Source: Neofusicoccum parvum (lineage: Eukaryota; Ascomycota; Dothideomycetes; Botryosphaeriales; Botryosphaeriaceae). Taken from it: a stretch of 64,000 bases of DNA. Of this stretch, positions 31,195 to 43,701 are shown one piece after another. Below the pieces are notes generated by a model. That model was not told the DNA's origin, searched no databases, and saw only the letters and a list, made by a program, of their open reading frames with translations. A program made the translations under genes and the position numbers. The DNA lies in contig CP087211.1 in assembly GCA_020912385.1 (NCBI GenBank), positions 1 through 64,000 on the forward strand, read 5' to 3'. Each line of letters opens with the position of its first letter. The first letter of the stretch is position 1.

Positions 31195-33329
31195 ATGAGA
31201 CCACCAAGTGGACCCGATCCATGCCCCCAAGAAATCTTGTAAGTCCGAACCCAACGATTGAGGCTACTAGCATGTCTCTAATAATCATAGGCTTCCCCAT
31301 ACCCCACATGACGAGCAAGTTGCAAGTGCTCGTTTAAACGTCACTCAAGATGGGGAACCGCCAGGTACTCCAAAGCCACGCCGGCGCCGTTGGATCCCTA
31401 GTCTACCAAAGGGATGGAGAGGCGGTCTTTTTCTTAACGTATGCCTGGCTATGCTAGTGTTGGTTGTCAACGTCGCCTACGTTGCATGGGCTTCTCGAGC
31501 CTCCGCATTTTCTCACGACTCCGCATTCCCCGTAAATTGTGAGAATCTAGACAGGCTCTCGACTCTAAGCCACGTTGTAGTCAACATTCTCAGCGCTGTG
31601 CTTTTGAGTGCCAGCAACTACACAATGCAGGTTCTATGTAGCCCTAAAAGGGCTGAGGTAGACCGAGCACACCGGCAGGGAACATTCATGACCATCGGCG
31701 GCCAGTCGTTCAAGAACCTCCGCTTCATCGGCATCTATCGTGTAGCTCTTTGGTCTCTCCTGGCCATCTCCACATTGCCTCTCCATCTCCTGTGCGTTGC
31801 TCTTATGCCCCGTCTTCATTTGCCTTCTAATCTGCTTAGATACAATTCTATTTTCTTCCCAGTAACTGGTGCATATGCCTACATGGTTGCAGTTACTACA
31901 ACAGGCTTTGAGGAAGAAGCACCTTTCTCCTTCTCGTTGGCTAATCGGCTGGGCACCTCGTACTCTGAGCCCCCGTTCTCTACTGGTCGGCGGACCTATC
32001 CAGGCCGCGAGGCGAATCCGGGGTGGTACTACCCAAGGCTCTCATTCCCTATGTACGACGACTCAGGACAGTCTATCCTGTTGAGCTTGCAGCAAAAAGC
32101 TAAACAGAAGCAATTGATTGAGTTAACGCCAGAGGAGTGTCTTCACAAATATCTTCCAGATCGTCAAAGGCAGTACCGCAACCTTCTCGCCGTCAGTGAA
32201 AACGCTCGGTCAAATAGTTCCGTCGTCTGGATCTATTACTCTTCTCCCGGCGACAACATCAACAGCACGTGGATGTGCGAACATGGATCAATCACAAACA
32301 CCGATGGGATAGACTCGGGCCTTGTTCCCAATACATCAATGAGCCCTCAGGTCGGAATGATCCCCTGTGATCCTAAGGAGACTTTGAAGCAGCCATCAAA
32401 ATGGTCTCTCGGACTATATTCAATCAGAAACTGGACATACACTCCACATGAGGAAGTATGGGACGTGGGAAGTCATCCAGTCTCCAGATGTTTGGCTGAG
32501 CCTGTCACTTCCCCGTGCGCCTTGAAGTACGCGAGAAACATCCACATTGTTGTCATCATCGCAAATCTGGTCAAGGTTCTCGTCATGATAGCAACAATGT
32601 TTCACTACAGGCATCCAGCCCTAGTCACCGTCGGTGATGCACTTGCATCTTTCTTGGAGACACCAGATCCGACCACGCAAGAGCTATGTCTGGGCCGAAT
32701 CGAGGAGTTTACAAAAGGAGCCTGGACCCCTGAGCCCAAGGTGTATCTCGTAGACAAGGAAGCATCCATCCGCTCATCGGGCGCATCCCGCACGCAATGG
32801 GTTGCGACCTCGACAATGTGCATGCTATCTACCAAACGGTGACGAGTATCAGACTAACGCCAATAATAGGTTGCTCCTATCCGGACTTTCCGCGTCTATA
32901 TTCCTCGCTCTGATATACTCGCCGCAACAAGACGCCTTCGATTGGGCATTCCAGAGCAAAATCGAACCCGCCTCGCTCACTCTCGGCCGCGGTTTCGGCA
33001 CCTCTCCACTCATCGTCCTCGCCAACATCCCGCAACTCATCATCTCGCTTGACTATTTGCTGCTCAACCGCCTCGTCACCAGCATGGCCGGCGCGTGCGA
33101 ATGGTCGCTCTTCGCTCACCAGCGGAAGACTCTCCGCACCTCACTTCCGCGCGGCGCGCAACGTTCGACGTACTGGCTCTCGCTGCCGCTCAAGCTGAGC
33201 ATACCCTTGATGGCTGTCTCGGCCGCTCTGCACTACTTCACGTCGCAGAGTCTATACTTTGGCTCGATTCTATACTATGGCAATCACGATGACGTGGATG
33301 TTACGGCGCAGCCTCCTCAGAGCGAGTAA
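31195..33329 (+). CDS. DUF6536-type polytopic membrane protein, 3' truncated
   Basis: Exons 31195-31238, 31291-32817 and 32870-33329 join in frame to 676 residues; the second intron has a clear GACTAAC branch site. The N terminus carries a basic stretch (PKPRRRRW), a first transmembrane segment (LNVCLAMLVLVVNVAYVAW) and the family hallmark ASNYTMQVL, SPKRAEVDRAH, IGGQSFKNLR. Further hydrophobic segments follow in the second half. Function of the family is unknown. The last 10 or so residues, including the stop, are supplied by a copia-like solo LTR (33299-33641). The family's usual C-terminal part is found detached at 33746-34114, so the gene is interrupted. Confidence 0.82.
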
Positions 33330-33641
33330 ACAGCAGAATGAAGGAACAAGTGGGGTGCACGCGTACGGCGCAGGAAGACCCACAAGGATCACGTGGTTCA
33401 CGTGATGCCAAGGACATGATCCGCCTGATCTAACGAGCCTCAGGCATCTGGAGACAGATCAAAAGGATCAACCTCGCCATGATCTGTCTGATCCGTAGGG
33501 CCTACCTAACAACGGGAAACAGACCAAACGGATCCCAACAAGATTGTATAGAACTCTCCTACGTATATAAACCACGCTCACTAGCATAGCTTTGACCTTC
33601 GTGGTCAACTTCACAATAGAATTTGGACTCTATTGGTAACA
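33299..33641 (+). repeat. Copia-like solo LTR inside the DUF6536 gene
   Basis: 343 bp starting TGTTAC and ending GTAACA (perfect 6-bp terminal inverted repeat). It has TATATAAACC near 33571 and an ending CTATTGGTAACA typical of copia LTRs. No tRNA-Met-type primer site follows, so it is a solo LTR. The flanking pentamers (GTGGA and CGGCC) do not match, so boundaries or history are uncertain. Confidence 0.65.
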
Positions 33642-33745
33642 CGGCCTTCGCACGCAGTGCTCAGTCACGTGTATTCATTCATACTTGTTCTCTCCCCCTA
33701 CCTTGTACCCACTCAAGGTAAACCCTACACGGCTTACCACCCTCT

Positions 33746-34114
33746 TTGGTGTTTGATCCTAAGAGGAAGAGGCCCGCCGTTACAGTGGAGGGAGAGCGGC
33801 GGCTACTCGAGGATTATACTGGACTCGGGTATTCACAGACAGCCGTACATGTCCTGCTGATCGTGCTGCTGCTATCTATTGCGGCCGTGATGTGGTGGGG
33901 GCGGAGAAGAATCCGGGCGGGTATGCCGCCGACTTGGTTTTGTAGTGCCGTTATTTCGGCGGCATGTCACCCGCCGGAGGGAGAGGCTGATGCGCAGCTC
34001 AGGGCTGTTCAGTGGGGAGAGATACCACAGTATGAGAGTGGAAACGGGATTGGGCACTGTTCATTCAGCAGTGAGGAGGTTAATATGCCGGTTGTGGGGA
34101 AAGAGTATAAGTAG
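33746..34114 (+). pseudogene. Detached 3' part of the DUF6536 gene
   Basis: The open frame begins without an ATG, contains one transmembrane segment (VHVLLIVLLLSIAAVMWW) and then the family C terminus: ISAACHPP, VQWGE, GHCSFSSEEV and PVVGKEY. This is the natural continuation of the protein that now stops at 33329. It is undamaged, so the separation is recent, or it could still be reached by splicing over the LTR, for which I found no clear sites. Confidence 0.7.
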
Positions 34115-34512
34115 CGGGCAAGAAGAATAGTAGAAAATATATTTGTGTCTCTATTAGGCCTGCCGTTTCTCCGCGCTCAAAATATGTACCCAACCGCTTA
34201 ATCAGTCTTATTTGCCCATCTTGTCGACCAGTCCTTCAAACATCACATTCGAATCACTTCAAATCAATTCTCCATTGTCCTTACGCGAAAGGCGCAGCCC
34301 TCAGTTACTTCAGTTATCCGTCGGAGTGTTCATAACCAACTTCACAGGGTTTTCACGTGATGTACCGAGCTCCCGCACCACAGGAGATGCGGCTTTTGGA
34401 TTACTGGAGAGGAGTTCCCGCGGGCGAGCGTGCTTTGTAATTTCAAAGAAGAGTTTTTGGGTGAAAGTTTAGGTTACATCTATCTTCATATTACATACTC
34501 CAGCCTGTAGTC
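34115..34512. other. Convergent intergenic region
   Basis: About 400 bp between the ends of two genes that point toward each other. No gene, repeat or structured RNA seen; short open frames only. Confidence 0.6.
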
Positions 34513-36635
34513 TTAGAACTGGTACTGAAAATGGATGTTTTCGATCTCCGTCATTCCCATGTCCGTTGCAGTCGACCCTAAGCGCGCTGACTCTTCTTCA
34601 GATAGTCCCAGCTCCTTAATGACGTTCTTTTTTATCCTGTTCCGGACAAAAAGCCAGGCCCCGTAGAATGACACGCCTAGTAGCATAACACTATTACAAA
34701 CTATTAATACCACCAGTGTTCTATATCCGGCATAGCGCGTAGAAAGCACACTATCCATATTCTGGAATACTACGCCTAGTCCATACCCGGTACAAATGGC
34801 TGAAACAACAAATCCTCGTCTTACGGACCCGCTAATGTTCGCTGTGAATATACTCGCAATACCTGGTAAGAGTCAGCTATAGTTGTCCCTTTCCTTTTTC
34901 TTTACTTTTACTCACAGATTATGTGAAGGCCTTCCGCCTCAGATGCAGAAGCTATAAGCCAGTAGCTTCCCGTCTCGCACCCCGAGCTGTAGTCATCCTT
35001 AGCCAGCCACGACATGAGAATCTTGACGGCAAAACTCATTCCAAACAGAACAACTACACGCTAATTAGTGTTCTATTTTCTTCCTCGTCATAGCAATAAG
35101 AAGGGGCAGCTATATGCGTACTTCGCAATTGAGGCAGCTTAGACATAGCCAGGCCACAAGCTATGTATAGCAAAATAGCCGCTAATTTTGAATAGATTAC
35201 ATCCAGACTGCACGAATAACTGGGTGGCTTGGTAGAGCTGTCCAGTGTTGACACAAGGAAGAAGAAATAGACCTGCGGGTCCTTTAAAGTAGCCAGTAGC
35301 TACTTTGCGTTAGTCTCCACTTGAAGTTCCGAAAACGAAGGCAATACATACTTGAGGGACGCAGTTGATAACCATTCTTCGAATAGAGGAGCAGAAGTTG
35401 ACAACAGAGATACTTTCGCGCACTGATGAGTCCAAGAATATCGTTCTCGGGACTGTACTGTCTACAAGTGCGCTGACATTCAGGGCGAAAGCCGCAAAAT
35501 ACAGACCTTGTAGAGCCATTACGAGATTTGGGCGTTCGACAGCTGATATAAAGCTAAGTTCAAAGATGATGTCGCCAATCAGGCCCATAGTGCCCCAGAT
35601 TAGTAGAAGTATTGGCTGTGAACACGGAGGATAGCGAAAAGCTATGAGTAACAGCGCAGTAGGAGTCAGCGCGGAGCTTGACAATCCGCAAACTGTGTAT
35701 CCAGTAGCCATACTAAATACGCGCCAGTCGAATGGCCCAGAAAAACTGAAGGGACTACCACTTGCATCAAACGGTTCGGCGAAAATAGACGCGGTTGAAG
35801 CAAAAATACCTGGATGACCATCAGCTTCGGAGACTGGATGACGACATCAGATAAAAAGGGGTGTACCTGTAATGAATAAGCTTGATTGTACAGTTGGCGT
35901 GATTCCAGCGATTTGAATCATCATGACAGCGAACCAACAGCCCAGAATCCCCGCAATGGAGAACAAGACGGGAAGGACTGTCCGGAGAAGGAAAAGAGTC
36001 AGTATGTCAGATAGAACTTGTTGAGAATTGGCGCGGTGCAGAATGTAGTACGATTCTTGGCATGAGTTGGTGAGGGGGGCAGGAGAGGTGCCCGACTTAT
36101 ACCCAACCATGACGCTATACCTAATGTAGTATCTAGGTACACGTGAATTCCAACAGAACTCGATCAAGACTGCTTACACGCAAACCCGGTTGATTCAAGG
36201 TAAAAAGTCGGCATGGCGGTAACGATGAGGTTTTGGAGAAGGCGAAATGCCAAGCTGCAATGCTGAGGCGCGACGTTAGAGCCGCCAATTCATGCGATGC
36301 CCACTGTTGCATACCCATATCAGGATTTGAAGACGTATATGGCCCCATAGAGAAACAGATTGGTGGCTTTTGCGGCTCTCCTCGTTGTTCTCGACCCGTG
36401 AGAAGCGTACCGGGCGTAGGTGCTCAGAATTCCCACATGTGGACTTCGTAGGTCGAGTCGAGCTTTGCGCCGTCACGCCCGGTAGATCCACTATTTCGAC
36501 GGGATCTTCCCCAAGCGGACGTCCTGAGTCTTGCAGCAGTTCCATCGCAAGCTGTAACCGGAGAGCCAGGGCGCTGTTGGGTTGGATCGGCGTTCGGGTT
36601 CTGTGAGAGTAGATTAGGTTTTGGGTAGCCAACAT
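34513..36635 (-). CDS. Polytopic membrane protein, unrecognised (7 exons)
   Basis: Exons 36635-36315, 36262-36180, 36120-35867, 35809-35352, 35272-35122, 35053-34916 and 34862-34513 give 584 residues with consistent phases; introns are 52-79 nt. After a polar N terminus there are several hydrophobic stretches, for example LFLLRTVLPVLFSIAGILGC, AILLYIACGLAM and LVVLIVCNSVMLLGVSFY. I do not recognise the family. The C-terminal part (ANISGSVRRGF, ending EIENIHFQYQF) weakly recalls allantoate permease-type MFS transporters, but the N-terminal half does not. The start at 36635 is the best ATG but is not certain. Confidence 0.68.
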
Positions 36636-37054
36636 CCTCACTTTAATTATTGAAATTAAGCTTGTGGTGGCCTGACTTACCAACTCGTGTACCTCCGTTG
36701 TTGCCTAGAGTGTACATACGAGATGCGTGTAACCTTGGTGGGAAGTAAGGCTCTGTGTGACGCGGAAAAGCTTGGCGCATAGCCTAGAGAAGGAAAATTG
36801 AGGACGTGCCATCGTTACGCTCACACGATGACGAGGATCGCATCTGCAAGGAAAGACATGGCTGAAATACCGTGGCGGGTAGCCATTGGCTGGTCGCTTC
36901 ACCGCACCTGCCGGTTCTACGCCCTTGCGTTTGCACCTGGGAATCGATAACTTCCCCCAACGTAAGCGATCCTACACACCTGCCGCTGTTCCATTAAAGC
37001 ACTCCTTCCTTCTAAAACTCGTTCATTGAATAAACGTTAGGCTCAATCTCCACA
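36636..37054. other. Bidirectional promoter region
   Basis: About 420 bp between two divergent genes. No clear TATA element, repeat or extra gene seen. Confidence 0.5.
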
Positions 37055-37967
37055 ATGGCAGCTATCAACGTGGAGTATGTCACAATAGCACGCATCATTC
37101 AAATCTCCACTAACATTGCGCACCAGGACATTCTGCGCCGGAACATTCAGCTTCTTCATCGGTCCTGAAAAGACTCACTTCGTCTTATACAGGAAACTTG
37201 TTTCCCGCTACTCGCAGCCTTTCGACAGGATGATGTCGAACGGGATAAAGGAAAGCCAGGACGGGGCAGCCTTTCTGGAGCATTTGGACAGCGAGACCTT
37301 CGGAAGGTTTGCGGAGTACATTCATTCAGGCGACTACAGAGCTGCTTCTCCAGTTGAGATGGCTACTGCGTCTGGAAAAGATAGTATCTTGCAAGTGGTG
37401 CAAGTGGAGGCCTATGATAAGGTGGATGGAGTCTATGACGGCTTTGGCCAACTCGTGGGTTCGGCATCTAAGAAAAAGAAGAAGGGAAAGAAAGTTGCAC
37501 CCACAAACTGGAGCTACGGCGATGAACCTGAAACCTTTCGAGACGAGTCAGGCTCAGCGTCACCTGGGTACCCAAAGCCTTTCCCAATCCATCCAATCCC
37601 CGGTCCCAATCGCTCGGTGTCCATGAGCTACACGATGACGATGATCGGCCATGTGTCGGTATATCAGTTTGCCCAGGAATACCTCATTCCGGGCCTCAAA
37701 GAACTGGCCAGACAGAAGTTCTCAGATACTCTAAACATCTTCTACTACTACCCGGAACGCACGAAAGATGTCTGCCACGTCATCAGGCAAGTGTACAATG
37801 ATGAGGATGGGGGCGCAGATTCTTCATCTTTACACAATATCGTGTCGGAATACGCAGCGAGGAATTTCAGAGTGCTCACGAATTCCAGCCATTTTCAGAA
37901 TCTTCTTGGGGAGGGAGGCGCTTTTCCACCGGATCTATGCAGCAAAGTCGCAAGCATACTACTATAG
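37055..37967 (+). CDS. BTB/POZ domain protein (2 exons)
   Basis: Exons 37055-37074 and 37127-37967 give 286 residues. The first exon supplies MAAINVE; the 52-nt intron starts GTATGT, with CACTAAC upstream of the acceptor. A BTB fold is visible at the start: FFIGPEKTHFVLYRKLVSRYSQPFDRM, then FLEHLDSETFGRFAEYIHSGDY. A basic KKKKKGKK patch in the middle may be a nuclear signal. The second half (VYQFAQEYLIPGLKELARQK) fits the helical region after fungal BTB domains. These proteins act as protein-interaction adaptors; partner unknown. Confidence 0.87.
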
Positions 37968-38948
37968 AACTACACCGCTCGTGTTCGTGGTTAGAGTCAC
38001 TAGGTCAATGCTGGTTGAGGGTGTCTGCAGTGTGGTAGCTTTGTGTGAATGATGGATATGGTGCTGGTAGGCCGGTAGATCCTCTCGTTGCTGCTGCTTG
38101 ATAGCTATTGATGGAATTAACATATCCCGCTCCTTGCGCAGGTATAATCTGTATTCTGAGTCTCGAATCTCGTTTTCAATACCTACAAGTCGTGATCTTT
38201 TCCCATGGTCAAGCGGCCCATTTCTCTAGCGGAAGCCATTCAGCCGGAATATTGTGCAAAAGTTTGTGGGTAAGACTGGCGAAGTTGTTCTTGCTGCTAT
38301 ATCAGAGGTCTCACCTTTCATGTATTTTTGGTAGTGCGTCAACGTGATGTACTCAATGACATGGTTATTTTCCTTTAATTGTTGCACCATGGATCCTTAC
38401 GCTCTTGAGCGAAAGTTTCAGAAGCATCGGAACGTTCTGCCCCGGACTCTCCCTGATAATCTTACCTAGAATCAAGGCCATCGGATTGATTCGTCACCAA
38501 AAAACTAAGAATTTCCCAAGTTTTGATCAAGGCTGTAATTCACATGCTAATAGCATGATCTGCAGTAAGCATGGCTGCCTGCTGTACAACATCAATTCTC
38601 CGCTTTCGCAATAAGTGACTAGGAACAGCGTCATGCAAGGCTGATCGATCAAGGATCTCTGCTGACGGGCGCTGATCCTTCAGCCGCAGTCATCAATAAT
38701 GGCGAGCTGAGAGCTGAACCCCCCACGAGCGCAGAAATCGAACCAGAAAGTAAGCAAAGCAATCACATGCCAATTCTCGTAGAGTCTTTTGGTAGGGCTG
38801 AATCCTCTGTCCCGACTATTTGAGCACGATCGAGCTCCAGGATCGCGAGCGCTGGAATGGTCATTCCTGCCGCCTCAACCCTCTCACGAGCTAGACTGGA
38901 ATCGCTTTACGCACACGAGAAGATCCGGATCCCCTAAAATTACCTGTC
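37968..38948. other. Intergenic, nothing recognised
   Basis: Nearly 1 kb without a convincing gene. Moderately AT-rich, with short open frames and no repeat identified. Confidence 0.55.
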
Positions 38949-40411
38949 ATGTCTTCTCTCTGGTCAAGGGTCCCTGTCCTTAGCCCTATCCTGGCCGCTG
39001 CAGCCAACGTCGCAATCCGCATCGCCACCTTCATCATCGCAACATGCTCCGGCACCCAACTAGCAGTCCTCCTCTCTGCATTTCTCCACCGCTCCTCTTC
39101 CATAGCCGATGCCGTCATCTCCCAAGCCGGCTATCTTAGCGCCATCGCCAGCGGCATCGCGAGCAACGACCTGAACGCCGCAACCCTTGGCCTCATATGG
39201 CGTGGCCGCTCCGCGCTGGCACGCTTCCTGGTTGATCTGGTCGAGTGCGCGAAATGCTATGCGCCGGCAACCTCGCTGGACGGCCGCACCGAGGGCCCGC
39301 ACGGGCGGGGTAACGAGTTGGACTTCACGCAGGCGATGTGCCGGCACGCGGTGGTGTGTCAGGTGCAGCGGCTCGCGAAGTCTCTGATCGTCATCCTGGG
39401 GAATGCGATGGGGAAGACGCGGTTCGAGGACATCGACATGACGAAAGAGACGCAGCTGGAGACCGATGATTACGGCGACGTCCAGGGAAAGGGAGTGGTT
39501 ATAGAGGTCAGTCCTTCGGGGCGGCAGCGGGTGGTGCATCCGAGAACGAACAGACCGTGGCTGGGAGAGGATATGCTGAATTTGGATGGCAATGAGCCTG
39601 AGGGCTCCGTCCAGGATGAGAAATGGTTCTTCGTCAACGGCATTGCCACGGAGCTGTTTTGGCTACATTTGGCTTGCAAGAAGCTGGCCGAACACTTCAA
39701 GAGAGATATCACCGGTGTTTTCAACAGGTCTGAAGGGATCCTGTGGGACTTGATCGAATGTGCAGGCGAGAGAAATATCGAGGGAGAGGCGAAAGCGGAC
39801 AGCCAGAACGGTATGGTGCAGAGAACCAGAAGCAGCATGATGGCTCAGAAATCTTTGAAGGAGCAAGTCGAAACCGCGCTAAGGGATGCGAAAGAGAAGG
39901 ACAGGTACAAGCGTATCGTGGTTGTGGCCCATTCTCAAGGCTGTCTTGTCCTTCGCCTCGCCTTGCAAGACCTGGCCAAAGTGCACTCCCTTCGAGAAAC
40001 AATGCGCAGCAGGCTTTGCGTATTCACCTTCGGGAATCCGAGCGTGGAGTGGAACGATACGGGCGTGCTGCACACGGAGCACTTTGCGAACCAAAAGGAC
40101 TTTGTTGCGCAGCTTGGAGTCGATAGCAAACCTACCGCCAACGAAGGTAGGGGCTACGACCGGAGATTTGTGTTCGTGAATGAGAGCTGGATTGGTCATT
40201 TGTTTGGGACACAGTACAGCCTTGATCCAAGAGATTACAAGCACAGTGGATCGTCTTGGTTACTTGGGTGTAAGAATGGAGCATCCCTCGAAGGTCAGTC
40301 TGTTCCTCAAATATTTTTTGATAGCTCTAACGTATCCATTCTGCAGAGCGGTCAAGTTTCTCGAATGTAGAAAGTGCTGGTGCTACTGTAGGCCGAGACA
40401 CTACTTCGTAG
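38949..40411 (+). CDS. Alpha/beta-hydrolase-like protein with AHSQG elbow (2 exons)
   Basis: Exons 38949-40293 and 40347-40411 give 469 residues; without splicing the frame still ends at 40370, but the 53-nt stretch has GTCAGT, a CTCTAAC branch and TTCTGCAG. The N terminus has hydrophobic helices (about 10-50). The core shows FFVNGIATELFW, a helix, GVFNRSEGILWDLIECA, and IVVVAHSQGCLVLRLAL, where the Ser of AHSQG would be the nucleophile (G-x-S-x-G with Ala first). A later FTFGNPSVEW could precede the acid residue. Substrate unknown; lipase or esterase activity is an inference. Confidence 0.78.
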
Positions 40412-40676
40412 ATTCAATTCTCGTATCTACCAACCAAGTCATTTTCCGGTCGACTTGATCTGATTTGGGTGAACAGGATTTACTGATCACAGAGGATCTT
40501 GTGTAATGTGCGTATTAGGAGTGGCTCCGATGCCTGCCTATAAAACTTTCTCGAAGCTGGTAGGATGTTTTTCTTGCACTGATAAGTGCTCGAGCAACAA
40601 ATAAATACGGACATCCTCACGCACTGCAGGAGATAAAATGTAGAGGTAATCGGTTGCTGCGTCCAGGAATGGACGT

Positions 40677-42559
40677 CTATATCGGCCCGTCTGTTACACA
40701 ACCATGGCTTGCATCACTCACAAGACTGGCATACTTCTTCAGCGTTCCCTTTCTAGCCCTCGGCTCGGGTGCCCTCCACTTGGCCCTCCTTCTTCCCATC
40801 TCCTCTTGAGAGATCTCGAGATTAACCACCTTCTGCTCCGCGTCAATGACGATCCTATCCCCATCCTGTGCAAACGCAATAGGTCCACCCTCCGCGGCCT
40901 CTGGCACGATATGGCCAATGAGAAAACCATGACTTCCTCCAGAAAATCTTCCATCGGTAAGAAGGGCGACATCCTTCCCCAGGCCGGCGCCCATGATAGC
41001 CGAGCTCGGCTTAAGCATCTCAGGCATGCCGGGCCCGCCCTTGGGTCCTTCGTAACGAATAATGACAACCGTCTTTTCACCCTTCTTGATGTCGCCCCGC
41101 TCCAGTGCGTCGATAAAAGCGTCCTCGTAGTCGAAGCACTTAGCCACGCCTTCGAACCGTAAGCCTTCCTTGCCGGTAATCTTGCCAACAGAGCCACCCG
41201 GCGCCAGGGATCCTCGCAGGATCTGGAGATGGCCCGTCGGCTTGATGGGATTACTCAGGGGGCGAATGATGGGCTGGTCGGCTGCAAACTCAGGCCAGGG
41301 TGCAACGTTCTCCTTCATAGTTTTACCCGTGACCGTGATGCCCGAACCATCAATGAGGCCCTCTTTGAGAAGGAACTTCAGCAGCGCGGGCGTGCCGCCG
41401 ATGTTGTACATGTCATGCATGACGTACTTCCCAGACGGCTTCAGGTCGGCCAGGAACGGCGTCTTGTCTGACACGGCCTGGAAGTCGTCGATGGTCAGCC
41501 TGATGCCGACTGAGTCTGCAATGGCAATCAGATGCAGCACGGCGTTGGTGCTGCCGCCCAGGATGCTGAACACGGTCATGGCGTTTTCGAACGCCTGTCG
41601 CGTGAGAATGTCCGTTGGCCGGATGTCTTCCTTGAGCAGGTTTCTGACCGTCTCGCCAATGCCCTCGCACTCTGCTCTCTTGCTCGGGTCCACCGCCGGA
41701 CTGCTGCTGCTCCCAGGAACAGTCATCCCGAGTGTCTCGACCGCCGTGGCCATCGTGTTCGCCGTGTACATCCCACCGCAGGCACCGCTGCCCGGGCAGG
41801 CGTTGCGGATCACGTCGAACCGCTGCTCCTCATCGATCTCGCCAGCCAGGTACTGGCCGTACGACTGAAACGCACTGACCAGGTCAAGCGGCTGGCCGCT
41901 CGCGCTGCAGCCAGGCTTGATGCTGCCGCCGTAGACCATGATGCTCGGGCGGTTGACGCGGCCCATGGCGATGAGCACGCCGGGGATGTTCTTGTCGCAG
42001 CCGGGCAGCGCGACGTTGGCGTCGTACCACTGGCCGTTCATGACCGTCTCGATGCCGTCGGCGATGATCTCGCGGCTCTGCAGGCTGAAGCGCATGCCGG
42101 CCGTGCCCATGCTGATGCCGTCGGACACGCCGATGGAGTTGAAGCGCATGGGCACCAGGCCGGCGCTGGCCACCGAGTCGCGCACCAGCGCCGACAGGTC
42201 CAGCAGGTGCTTGTTGCACGGGTTGCCCTCGAACCACACGGACGAGATGCCCACCTGGGCCTTCCCCATGTCCTCCTCGGTCAGGCCCGTTGCGTAGAGC
42301 ATCGCTTGCGACGCGCCCTGCGATTTGGGCTGCGTGATCTTGCAGGAGACCTTGTTGAGCTTTTCTTCGGCATGATGGCTGGTGGTGGAGGACAGGAGGC
42401 GGCTGCAGGAATTTGGAAATAGTCAGCTTCACGATAGACAAATTCGTTTCGTGTGCATCCTTCGTGGTACACTGACGCGTGTGCTTGGAATCTCAACGGC
42501 AATCGTCGGCTAGACGCAAGAGCTCTGGAGGCTCCGGCTCGGAGGGCAGAAGTGATCAT
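40677..42559 (-). CDS. ILV3: Mitochondrial dihydroxy-acid dehydratase (2 exons)
   Basis: Exons 42559-42471 and 42402-40677 give 604 residues, the usual size. It catalyses the dehydration of dihydroxy-acids in valine, isoleucine and leucine synthesis and carries an iron-sulfur cluster. Conserved pieces: [67 protein letters not shown] and a C-terminal [11 protein letters not shown]. The first exon encodes a basic, Ser/Ala-rich mitochondrial presequence. The 68-nt intron (GTACCA to CCTGCAG) restores the frame. Whether this is the housekeeping gene or a second copy cannot be told from one window. Confidence 0.95.
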
Positions 42560-43701
42560 GATGCGCGTGCTGTGCTTGTGGAGGCTGCAAAGGATGTTGC
42601 TCGAGTGATTAATGAATCCAGGGTACAAGGGATGAAGTGAGAATGATGAATTGACAGCGCGGCTGGGAAGACAACTCACCGGACAAGGCTTGGAGATGAG
42701 TCAACCGGTGTTGGTCACCCCAAATGGGACCCGAAAGGGCTCTCAAGCGAGGCAGACAGCTCAATGCTTCTCTGGCATGGTCGGGGGCTTGATCCTTCAG
42801 TGGAGCCTCCGCAATGTACCAATCTCAGAAGCTTGGGCTATGACTCTTAGCATGTCTTGTACGGGATAAACTCTCCGGATCTCGGATAGGACCCCACACT
42901 CCACGAACACGGGCCGCCTTCCGCCCGAACCGCAGAGCCGCAGCTGGCGGCTCACCAATCCCATCACCCCTGAAGAATGCTGAACGCGTAAGCTTTGGAC
43001 TCGCACGAGTGATCTGCGTGTGCAACAGTACAACCAGTCATTGGAGTTCAACAATGGATCTTCTGCCAACGTACTCGCATCTACTTGATGCCGTCTTTCA
43101 TGGAGTGCGTCTTGGTCATGCTCAAATTGATGGTTTCGAATGGGCAAATGTACACGTTGACGTACGAATGCTCTCCAGCGTTCACGACTCTGACTCACAT
43201 CGTCTTCGCACATCGAATACGGGTGCCGGGTTGAGATCGTGGCCAGGGAATCGAGGAGTGGATGACTGCTGAGTAGCAGCACATCTCCAACGAAGAAAAA
43301 GACATGCGGCCCGACTGTATATCTAGCAGTGTGGTGAGTGATATCCGGATGTCTTGTGTACGGCCGGCGTCGCGGCCACTGACGCCGAACCTCCGAACGA
43401 CGGGGAGATCAAGCCAAACATCCGATGTCCCACAGCAGACTCCCGTTCCTCAGAATTGCGCCAGGCAGAAACGCGAAGCAAGCCATGAATTCCGCGTATC
43501 ATACGAGGCGACTGGTGGACACGGCATAAGCAGAGCCGTGTTGGAGTGGGGCTCATTGGGGGCCAAAACAGACTCTCAACCAGTCATGTAACTGTTGGCC
43601 CCGGGATGGCTGTGACAAGGACATACAAGAGCGGTCCTCCCCCTTCGCTGGGGCTCTTGACCGCAGCAGTCGTCGCCGTCGGGCGGAGGGCCGCCACCAC
43701 A
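42560..43701. other. Divergent intergenic region
   Basis: About 1.1 kb between two genes transcribed away from each other. An open frame at 42797-43282 (minus) starts with GTG and shows no motif. Promoters of both neighbours should lie here. Confidence 0.5.

Noticed and set aside
42797..43282. 161-residue minus-strand open frame
   Set aside because: Starts with GTG, has no domain and lies where two promoters are expected.
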